Assembly: GCA_037962975.1 (NCBI GenBank)
Contig: JAYKXN010000066.1
Coordinates: 1-64,000, forward strand
Length of the DNA: 64,000 nucleotides
Direction of reading: 5' to 3'
Origin: Clitoria ternatea
Lineage: Eukaryota; Streptophyta; Magnoliopsida; Fabales; Fabaceae
Every line of letters begins with the position of its first letter. The stretch's first letter is position 1. The notes beneath the pieces are model-generated. The model searched no databases. It had not been told where the DNA came from and saw only the letters and a program-made list of their open reading frames with translations. A program made the position numbers and the translations under genes. Positions 24,801 through 33,400 of the stretch are shown here, in pieces.

Positions 24801-26285
24801 TTGTAAGGTATCATACTCCTGACACTCCATGTTGTCAGGTGGAAAGATCACGGTTTTATTACGGCAATCCACAAGGACATGGTTAGCAGATAGCCAATCC
24901 ATCCCCAGAATGATTTCCAAGTCCTTTAATGGTAAGCATACTAGGTTCACGTTAAAATTTCTACCTCCTATATGTATAGAACAGCCTTCACACACATTAG
25001 CTGTCCTAAGATGGTTACCAGTAGGAGTAGAGACAAGCAAATCATATTGCATAGATTTCATAGGTAAATTCAGACGCCTAACACATTCTTCAGCAATGAA
25101 AGAATGTGTCGCACCAGAATCAAATAAGACAGATAAGGTAGTGTCGTTAAGAATGCACTCACTTTGTACTAAGTCGTCTGCTTGTGATGCCTCTGATCCA
25201 CTGATTGCAAATACTCTGCCAGCTGCAGGTGATTTGTTCTGATTATTCACTAGCTGTCCACTTTCTCGTCCTCGACTAGCTGTGCCTTTGACATTAAGTC
25301 CTCCGCGACCATTGGTATTACGTTCATTTCGAATGTTGGCTCCTCCTCTGTTGGCTCCATTGTTGTTGTTCTCAGTTTTAACATTCATAGTGTCAGTGCC
25401 TTGGTGAAGTTGTGGGCAGTTAGGACGAATGTGTCCCTTCTGGTTGCATTGGAAACAGGTAACATCTGTCTGTGTGCAATCACGTGTTCTATGATTTCCT
25501 CCACACTTATAGCAGTTCCATGTGATTGGTTGGTTCACGCGTCCTCCAGATGACGAAGTTAATCCTCCTCGAAATCGATTCTGGTTAAATGCTCCTCGCC
25601 TTTTAAAGTTCACTAGTTGAGGTCTCAATTGTTTACTGCTTTTCTCCTGCTCAATCCTAGCCTGATGGTTTTCTTCAAAAATTCTGCATTTGTTGATTAA
25701 AGTAGGAAAACTCCTAATCTCCTGATGTCCTATGGCTTCTTTAATTTCTGGCCTCAAGCCATTTTCAAATTTGACGCATTTAGAAGTCTCGGTTCCAGGC
25801 TGTTGGAAAGGAGGATAGAACGATGACAGTTCCTCAAATTTGGTAGTGTATTCTCCGACAGACATATTCCCTTGCTTTAATTCTAAAAATTCTAATTCCT
25901 TTTTGCTCCTAACACTGGCAGGGAAATATTTCTCGAAAAAGGTTTCTTTAAAATTCTCCCAGTTAAGTGGCCTACCAGCTTCCAGTAACCTATCACGAGC
26001 AAAGATCCACCAATTTTCTGCTTCCCCTACCATCATATAGGTAGCGTATTCTACCTTCTGGACTTCAGTGCAAGGTAAGGATCGGAAAATATGTTCCATT
26101 TCCTTAATCCACAAGTAAGCCACCCCTGGATTATAGTCTCCTTTGAATTGGGTAGGTTTCCTTTTCAGGAAACGGTCAAGTCCATGGGTTCCCTCGGCTA
26201 ACCTTTGCTGTTCCTGTCTTTCAAGGATCTCAGCAAATCGATTGAATGCAGCAGCCATGGCATCATCGTTCTGACGTCTAGCCAT
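21816..26285 (-). CDS. gag-pol: Gag-Pol polyprotein of a Tekay-like chromovirus (1489 residues)
   Basis: One uninterrupted frame encodes capsid and all enzymes for reverse transcription and integration. Order: Gag capsid region (about 40-215); two zinc knuckles, C258-C261-H265-C270 with a shortened CX2CX3HX4C spacing, and canonical C277-C280-H285-C290; aspartic protease with FDSGATHS (D389) and ILGMDWL (459-465); reverse transcriptase with D651 in FSKIDLRSGYHQI and the FIDD active site (D715, D716); RNase H with D862, E899, D924 and D967; integrase with the HHCC zinc site (H1076, H1083, C1113, C1116) and catalytic D1146, D1207, E1243 in D,D-35-E spacing; GPY motif near 1381-1383; chromodomain-like tail about 1438-1488. 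The start MARRQNDD is the first Met of the frame and follows a 275-bp leader. No catalytic residue is missing. The length is normal for the family. Identical-looking LTRs suggest recent insertion. Confidence 0.97.
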   Translation of the reverse strand: MARRQNDDAMAAAFNRFAEILERQEQQRLAEGTHGLDRFLKRKPTQFKGDYNPGVAYLWIKEMEHIFRSLPCTEVQKVEYATYMMVGEAENWWIFARDRLLEAGRPLNWENFKETFFEKYFPASVRSKKELEFLELKQGNMSVGEYTTKFEELSSFYPPFQQPGTETSKCVKFENGLRPEIKEAIGHQEIRSFPTLINKCRIFEENHQARIEQEKSSKQLRPQLVNFKRRGAFNQNRFRGGLTSSSGGRVNQPITWNCYKCGGNHRTRDCTQTDVTCFQCNQKGHIRPNCPQLHQGTDTMNVKTENNNNGANRGGANIRNERNTNGRGGLNVKGTASRGRESGQLVNNQNKSPAAGRVFAISGSEASQADDLVQSECILNDTTLSVLFDSGATHSFIAEECVRRLNLPMKSMQYDLLVSTPTGNHLRTANVCEGCSIHIGGRNFNVNLVCLPLKDLEIILGMDWLSANHVLVDCRNKTVIFPPDNMECQEYDTLQNPIGYSLNNEAQLFMVFALTEGKVIPDVSKIPVVCEFSEVFPEDVPGLPPEREIEFSIDLIPGAEPIARAPYRMSPMELTELKKQVEELLEKQFIRPSVSPWGAPVLLVKKKDGSMRLCVDYRQLNKVTVKNKYPLPRIDDLIDQLRGATVFSKIDLRSGYHQIRVKKEDIPKTAFRTRYGHYEYLVMPFGVTNAPAVFMDYMNRIFHPYLDQFVIVFIDDILIYSKTKEEHEEHLYLVLQILKEKQLYAKLSKCEFWLNEVKFLGHVISKNGVSVDPAKIEAVIAWERPKTVTEIRSFLGLAGYYRRFIEGFSRIALPMTRLTCKNKPFIWTSECEASFQELKKRLTTAPVLALPNPQENFEVYCDASKLGLGCVLMQQRKVIAYASRQLRPHELNYPTHDLELAAIVFALKIWRHYLYGAKFEIYSDHKSLKYLFDQKELNMRQRRWMEFLKDYDFELKYHPGKANVVADALSRKAIHMAALMIKELEMIEQFRDLNIAVEEKSSVNMVVGVLKITNDFLKMVGEKQRSDVCLQEMIETQHNGKDLGLQEGSNGVWRMKGRICVPEDAELKKMILDEAHKSMLSIHPGSTKMYQDLRKDFWWKRMKKEIAEYVSSCLICQKSKVEHQKPSGGLQPLEIPIWKWDDIAMDFVSGLPRTQRGNDAIWVIVDRLTKSAHFLPINMKYSLEKLAQVYIKEIVRLHGVPSSIVSDRDPRFTSRFWGSLHKELGTRLKLSSAYHPQTDGQSERTIQSLEDLLRACVLEHGGSWEHYLPLIEFTYNNSHHSSIGMAPYEALYGRKCRTPICWLETGEHLTLGPEIVRQTTEQIQMIRERMKIAQDRQKSYYDQRRKPLEFQVGDYVFLKVSPNKGVGRVLKSKKLTPRYIGPYEILKRIGKVAYQIALPPHLSNLHNVFHVSQLRKYVPDPDHVIETDDIEVKENLTIPVTPVKIMDRDIKRLRGKEISLVKVAWQQGDEVSMTWEQEDEMKSQYPELF

Positions 26286-26541
26286 TTCTTATCCTACATG
26301 TACGAGTACCACTGCATTCAGTTACTGAGTATCTAATATACTCAGAGTTCTAACAATTTTTTTTTTTTTTTTTTATGGTATCTAACTAGTAATTATACTA
26401 AACAGAAACATACAAAGAGCACACATAACACACAAGCACACAAATTTCAAACAAATAGCAATCAAGTTTCATACACTTCAAGCTATCTTATGTTATTCTC
26501 TAGTTAATTCCTAAGGTTTTCTTTATATTTTATAAACCTTT
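26286..26541 (-). other. Untranslated leader of the autonomous element
   Basis: Lies between primer site and polyprotein start. It contains an 18-bp T run on the plus strand (26357-26374), absent from the related leader in the non-autonomous elements, where the equivalent reads caattttacattatct. Confidence 0.85.
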
Positions 26542-26553
26542 GCTCTGATACCA
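26542..26553 (-). promoter_or_regulatory. Primer binding site (tRNA-iMet) of the autonomous element
   Basis: Minus strand TGGTATCAGAGC, 7 bp from the 5' LTR edge at 26561. The match to initiator tRNA-Met covers these 12 bases. Confidence 0.92.
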
Positions 26554-27954
26554 CTTCAGTTGTAACACCCTGGAGCCAACTTGCAAATCCCAAGATAATT
26601 ACCGTCACCATATGAAATTTCTTAGATAACTTATTTTTCCATATGGTAATTATCAAGAGATTCACAACCTGATTCCAAGGGTTACTGATATAATATCAGA
26701 GTACGCAACCTTTTACATAATTAACTTGTTTATTATTATACATAACATAAGAGTTTCATACATATTATATTTTACAACAGGCACCTAGATCTTATAAAAT
26801 ATAAAGACGTACAGTACCAATAACATAGTATACACATAATACAGCCACAGTAGACATGCAAGCAAGCATCATCATCAAAAGCCTTCATAATTCATCCAAA
26901 TTAGGCAGCTTCCACTTTGTCACATATCTTCCTGGTTAATCACTAAAAGGGGTTGCCACAAGTAACAGAAAGAGTGAGATAAAATATCAAATAAATAGAA
27001 ATCAAATCAGAACAAACACAATCACAAGTAAGATGCTATGCGATGCAAATGCCAAACAAGTATTTTGTTTTATACTGTTATTATTATATTCTGCTCTTTT
27101 TAATGAAAATGCATGATGGATCCATTCTGGTGGGAACATCTGCAGTGATTTCCAACAATAACATTTTTACGGATATCCAACCGATACCGCGCCCCATAAT
27201 GCAACACCAACATCGGATAACAATATCATAATATCAATAACAAGTGTTGCGGGACCCCCCTTAAGGACACACTGCTTAGCCCTTAAGACGGCCGTGGTAT
27301 AAAACCACCGCAGAGGTCTGTGCTCAACAGAGCGCGTTCCCCCACCGGGAACCCCCTCAAAGAACCCCTCTGCGGATTCTTTGAACGGCCAATGCATATG
27401 ATGCATGAATGCAGTAAGTTTGTATCAATAAATTTATTCATAATTTAACAATAAGAACTTATGATAGAATTCAAGAAGATACAACAGTTCATCATATTTA
27501 CAAATATAATCCATATATGAAAACAGCATTCTGTTTCCCTCTGTTTTTGCTGTTTAATGATTTCAAATGCAAATTAAATATATCAATTGGTTCCAAATCA
27601 TCATACAACATTAGAAACATATCATATATCATATTCCAAACCATTTGGCATCAATTTCACAATTTAATTCAAATTAAATTAAAATCTAACTAAATGAGTT
27701 TCCAAACAATTAAGCAAGCAATTCTAACTTAATTTCTATGTATTTAATATCCTATCCCCTCTTTCTTACCTCAAGTGAAGATCGTTAAGCTTTCCTTATG
27801 CTAACTCCCTTGTATTTCTTCAATTCTTCAAATTTGCGTAATTTCTTCTTATACAGAAATTAAAGTATGAAGGTTTTGAGAGCTTAAAGAGGGAGATGAA
27901 AGGTTATAGGATCTGGGAGGGTTGTGGTCTGAGGAAATGTGGGAGGTCAGGGCT

Positions 27955-27964
27955 CTATTTATAG
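27955..27964 (-). promoter_or_regulatory. TATA box of the LTR promoter
   Basis: CTATAAATAG on the minus strand, followed by GAGCCCTGACC. It is the only consensus TATA box I see in the GC-richer part of the LTR, and it lies downstream of the U3 repeat clusters. Transcription would be expected to start roughly 25-35 bp further, near 27925. The same site occurs in every LTR of both lineages. Confidence 0.75.
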
Positions 27965-27980
27965 GCTTTCAATGGCGGTT

Positions 27981-28186
27981 ACTGTAGCAAATCACTGTAG
28001 CAAATCACTGTAGCAAATCACTGTAGCAAATCACTGTAGCAGTCCGAGATTGACATGAGGCGGTGGAAATTTGGAGAATTCTCACGAATTCTCTACATTC
28101 TGCAACATTTTTCACGTGGCGTTACTGTAGCATTTTACTGTAGCATTTTACTGTAGCATTTTACTGTAGCATTTTACTGTAGCAGA
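27981..28186 (-). promoter_or_regulatory. U3 enhancer-like TGCTACAG repeat clusters
   Basis: Two clusters of 13-bp direct repeats. One is ctgtagcaaatca-like (five ctgtagca cores, 27981-28042); the other is ctgtagcatttta-like (five cores, 28123-28186). They sit upstream of the TATA box in the sense direction and flank an eco-like palindrome. The left LTR has the same arrangement (21383-21590). Copy number differs in the non-autonomous LTRs (3+4 at 15558-17357, 4+3 at 17737-19538). Confidence 0.7.
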
Positions 28187-28362
28187 TTTTTATTTTATTT
28201 TATTATTCTATTCTACATTCTATTCTTGTTTATTTCCGTTTTAAGTCAGACTGAAAATATCCTTGTATTAAATTTTCTATTTTCTATGATTTATTTCTTA
28301 TTTCTTTGAGAAACTTTAATTTTTCACTGTTTAATTACTGCTTAAAAAATTGGGCTGTTACA

Positions 28363-30370
28363 ACTTCATTTTCTTATTTTTGAAGAGTAATATAGAGAAC
28401 CATTTTTAAAAAGTTTAATATGTAGTTAATCTTAAAGTTTTATAAGTTTGACTTCTTCTTAAACCTATTAAATGTTATTATTATGTTCTTTACCCTTATA
28501 TATATATATATATTTGTGTGTGTATAGATTAATAATTCATTTTTAAATCATTATTCTAAAATTTAGGGTAAAGGTTTTGATATAGTAAATTAACATAAAA
28601 ATGATGGATTTGCAAATCAATTATACATATACATACATGGATAGATATGATTCTCAAAAATCTCTTAATACTTGTTCACATAAGACTAATTTTGTAAATA
28701 CTTATTATTTGAATCTAATAATTCTAACATTCTAAAATTAGCCATCCAAATATACTCTAAGCTTTAACTCTTCAATGCTAAAAATCAAATTAAAACTTCA
28801 ATAAGAAATTTTCAATATGATTATAAGTTCAAGAATTCTTTGAAACACCAGAAAATTTTATTTAGGAATGACGTATTTGATGGAAACTAATACGTGAAGA
28901 ATTTTTAAAGTTTGTGTAGTCCATTTAAATGCTAATATTGAGCTCAAAGTATGTTGAGTTATGATCTTTTAAAGCTTAATTTAGATATTGTTTGTTCCTT
29001 AATATGTCGGTACTGACCCATCTTCGAAATCTAAAAACAAAAATATAGAATAAGAACTTAATATTTTAAAATATTATAAAGTTAAAAATAATTATGGTAA
29101 TTGTTTTTATAATTATACTAGTTATATTTTGGAAATCATAGTGACCTAATAGACATTATAAATTTAGCTAAGTAGACTTGATAAGCAAACCATAGGACAA
29201 TTTCACTGAAAGAAAAAATATGATTGTGTTGTGAGGCAATGTTGACCACATATGTGTAGGTTATGATGACTGACACAACTATTTAGAGTGAAAAAGAAAA
29301 GACTTCATTTTCTTGTTTTTGAAGAGTAATATAGAGAAACATTTTTTAAAAGTTTAATATATAGTTAAGCTTAATGTTTTATAAGTTTGACTTCTTCTTA
29401 AACCTATTCAATGTTATTATTATGTTCTTTACTCTTATATATATATATATATATTTATATATGTTTGTGTGTGTACACATTAATAATTCATTTGTAAATC
29501 AATGTTTTAGCCTTTAAGGTAAAGTTTTTGACATAGTAAATTTGCAAATCAGTTATAGATATAGATACGTGACTAGATATGATTCTCAGATATATCTTAA
29601 TATTTCTTCACATAAGACTTGTTTTGTAAATACTTATTATTTGAATTTAATAATTCTAATATTCTAAAATTAGCCATCAAAATATACTCTAAGTTTTAGC
29701 TCTTCAGTGCTAAAAATCAAATTCAAACTTCAATAACAAATTTTCAATATGGTTCTGAGTTCAAGAATTCTTTGAAACCCCTGGAAATTTTATTTAGAAA
29801 TTACTTATTTGATGGAAAGTAATAGATGAAGCATTTTCAAAGCTTGTGTAGTCCACTTAAATGCTAATTTTGAGCTCAAATTATCTTGAGTTATGATCTC
29901 TTAAAGCTCAATTTAGATATCGTTTATTCCTTAATATGTCAGTACTGACTCATCTTTGAAATCTAAAAACAAAACATGTAAAACAACAACTTAATAATTT
30001 TAAAATATTATAAAGTTAAAATTAAAAATAGTTATCATAATTATTTTTATAATTATACTAGTTATATTTTTGAAATCATAGTGACCTAATAAACATTATA
30101 AATTTAGCTAAATAGACTTCATAAGCAAACCTTAGGACAATTTCACTGAAAGAAACAATATGGTTATGTTGTGAGGCAATGTTGACAACATATGTGTAGG
30201 CTATGATGAGTAGCACCCGTATTTAGAGTAAAAAAGAAAGGACTCAATTTTCTTATTTTTGAAGAATAATATAGAAAACCATTTTTAAAAAGTTAAATAT
30301 GTAGTTAATCTTAATGTTTATAAGTTTGATTTCTTCTTAAACCTATTAAATGTTATTATTATGTTCTTTG

Positions 30371-30427
<57 letters not shown>

Positions 30428-30484
30428 ACACACTAATAATTCATTTTTGAATCAATGTTTTAAAATATAGGGTAAAGATTTTGA
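28363..30484. repeat. Satellite family B, right part of copy 1
   Basis: It completes the unit interrupted by the retrotransposon. Unit starts at 28910 and 29842; period 941 across the insertion after subtraction, then 932. The last unit breaks off at about 30485 into family A. A long (AT)n-(GT)n tract lies at 30374-30427. No genes. Confidence 0.92.
30374..30427. repeat. Long (AT)n-(GT)n microsatellite in family B
   Basis: About 32 bp of AT repeats followed by about 22 bp of GT repeats. The equivalent tract in copy 2 (47463-47502) is shorter in both parts. Confidence 0.92.
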
Positions 30485-33400
30485 CATATTAAACTTGTCA
30501 ATTAATCTTAGTATACTTTTAAAATTTCATTGAGTAACAAAGAAGAAAGATCAATGATTATTACATTTTCCACTAATATAAAAAGTATCAAGATTAATTA
30601 ATAAAAGTATGTGTTGAAAAACATAATCAATGCACATTGTAAATTGAAAGAAGTCATATAAAAATTAACATGAAAAATTCTAAAACACATGTCACAAAAA
30701 GGATAAGAGAAAATACATAAAAATTAAGGAAAACTAAAATATATTATTTATATTATTAATTAATATTAATATATTTTAAATTAAATGCATCAACTAAGAA
30801 TAATATTTATAAAAATAATAACATATAATTGATATCAAAGATGACTGAATCTATTTAAAAATGTTATTTATACAAATAATGATTCATTCATGTTATAAAA
30901 TGACTAAAAAAAGTTACAGAGACTTCATAAATGGACACGCATGGATGCACGTACGCATGCACGAGAATTATTCAATAGTTTCATTGTATGGAATCCAAAA
31001 CAACCTTGAAAGTATTTATAAACATTGTATAAAACTTTTAAAAAGAAAAGAAGTCTCGCCACTAGTTCTTTTTCAATCACCGTATTATGTTATTTTATGT
31101 TGATTAAGAAATTTAGTTATTTTAGGTAAACATATTAAACTTGTCAATTATTCTTGGTATACTTTTAAAATTACATTGAATAATAAGGATGAAATATCAA
31201 TGATTATTTCATATTCCACTGATATAAATATTTTCATGATTATTTATTAACAGTATGTGTTGAAAAAATAATCAATGCACACTGTAAATTGAAAGAAGTC
31301 ATATAAAAATTAACAAGAATTCAAAAACACGTCTCATAAAAAGGATAAAAGAAAATACATTAAAAACTAAGGAAAAATAAAATATATTTTTTATATTTTT
31401 TATTAATATTAATATATTTTAAATTAAGTGCATCAATTAAGACTTGATGTGACCCCTTACGTGATTCTCTTACTAAATAAACCTTAAAAGATAAAAGCAT
31501 ATAATTATTAATAATATATAATTTCTTAATTCTTTTTGTCAGATTCTTTTACTATCGATCTTTACGATCAATAAATGGAAAAAGGGAATTAATCAACTTC
31601 TATTGATAATTGATAGCAAAAGTGAGAGAATTCTAATCAAGAATAATATTTATAAAAATAATAACATATAATTGATATCAAAGATGCCTGAATCCATTTA
31701 AGAATGCTATTTGTACAAAGAATGATTCATTGAAGTCATTAAACGAATAAAGAAACTCATAAAAACTACATAAATGGACACACATGCATGGACGCACGTA
31801 CACATGCATGAAAATTATTTCGTAGTTTCATTGTATCGACTCCAAAACAACATTGAATGTATTTATAAATATTGTTTAAAACTTTTAAAAAGAAAAGAAG
31901 TCTCACCACTAGTGCTTTTTCTATCACCATATTATGTTATTTTATGTTGATTAAGAAATTTATTTATTATAGATAAACATATTAAACTTGTCAACTATTT
32001 TTGATATACTTTTTAAATTATATTGAATAATAAACAAGAAAAATCAATGATTATTTCATATTCTACTGATATAAATATTATCAAGCTTAATTTATAAGAG
32101 TATGTATTTAAAAAAGGATAAGAGAAAATACATTAAAAATTAAGGAAAAATAAAATATATTATTTATAGTTTTAATTAATATTAATATATTTTAAATTAA
32201 ATGCATCAACTAAGACTTGGTATGATCCTTTACGCAATTCTCTTACTAAATAAACCTTAAAAAATGAAAGAATATAATTATTAATAATATATAATTTGTT
32301 AATTATTTTTGTCTGATTCTTTTACTATTGATCTTTACTATCAATAAATGGAAAAGGGAATTCATCATCTTCTATTGATAATTGATAGCAAAAGTAAGAG
32401 AATCTAATTAAGAATAAAATTTATAAAATAATAACATATAATTGATATCAAAGATGACTAACTCCATTTAAGAAGGATATTTGTAAAAATAATGATCATT
32501 CTGGTTATAAAACGACTAAAAAAACTCATAAAGACTTCACAAATGCACACGCATGCATGGACGTACGTACGCACGCATCAAAATTATTAAGTAGTTTTTT
32601 TTATAGAATCCAAAACAACATTGAAAGTATTTATAAATATTGTATAAAACTTTTAAAAAGAAAAGAAGTCTCGCCATTAAGACTAAGGGAAAGTAAAATA
32701 TATTATTTATATTTTTATTAATATTAATATATTTTAAATTAAATGCATCAATTAAGACTTGAGTGACTCCTTAAAAAAGATAGAATATAATTATTAATAA
32801 TATATAATTTGTGAATTATTTTTGTGAGATTCTTTTACTATCGATCTTTACTATCAATAAATGGAAAAAGGGGAATTAATCAACCTCTATTGATAATTGA
32901 TAGCAAAAGAGAGAGAATTCTAATTAAGAATAATATTTATAAAAATAATATTATATAATTGATATCAAAGATGACTGAATCCATTTAAGAATGCAATTTG
33001 TACAAATAATGATTCATTCACGTCATAAAACGACTAAAAAACTCACAAAGACTTCATAAATGGACACGTATGCTTGGACACACGTACGCATACACAACAA
33101 TTATTAAGTAGTTTAATTGTATGGAATCCAAAACAACCTTGAAAGTATTTATAAACATTGTATAAAACTTTTAAAAAGAAAAGAAGTCTCGCCACTAGTT
33201 CTTTTTCAATCACCGTATTATGTTATTTTATGTTGATTAAGAAATTTAGTTATTTTAGGTAAACATATTAAACTTGTCAATTATTCTTGGTATACTTTTA
33301 AAATTACATTGAATAATAAGGATGAAATATCAATGATTATTTCATATTCCACTAATATAAATATTTTCATGATTATTTATTAACAGTATGTGTTGAAAAA

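Larger units (their letters stand above)
19965..28362 (-). mobile_element. Autonomous Ty3/gypsy chromovirus (Tekay-like) LTR retrotransposon, intact
   Basis: 8398 bp, with two 1802-bp LTRs that look identical where compared and a 5-bp target duplication acttc (19960-19964 and 28363-28367). Removing it restores family B gaggacttcattttctt, which is the uninterrupted sequence at 44511-44524 and 61584-61597. Minus-strand order: 5' LTR 26561-28362, primer site, leader, one continuous Gag-Pol frame, polypurine tract, 3' LTR 19965-21766. All parts needed for retrotransposition are visible and the frame has no stop, so it may be active and could serve the non-autonomous copies in trans. The family call rests on the chromodomain-like tail, the single-frame Gag-Pol and the tttcgaggacgaaatttt motif before the polypurine tract. 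Confidence 0.96.
26561..28362 (-). repeat. 5' LTR of the autonomous retrotransposon
   Basis: 1802 bp; its U3 in minus-strand sense is the element's promoter. It contains TGCTACAG repeat clusters (28123-28186 and 27981-28042), the palindrome gagaattc-tcac-gaattctc at 28074-28093, the TATA box at 27955-27964, and downstream a GC-rich structured block (about 27247-27405). Confidence 0.95.

Noticed and set aside
21868..26040. Plus-strand open frames across the retrotransposon
   Set aside because: Antisense shadows of the Gag-Pol coding frame.
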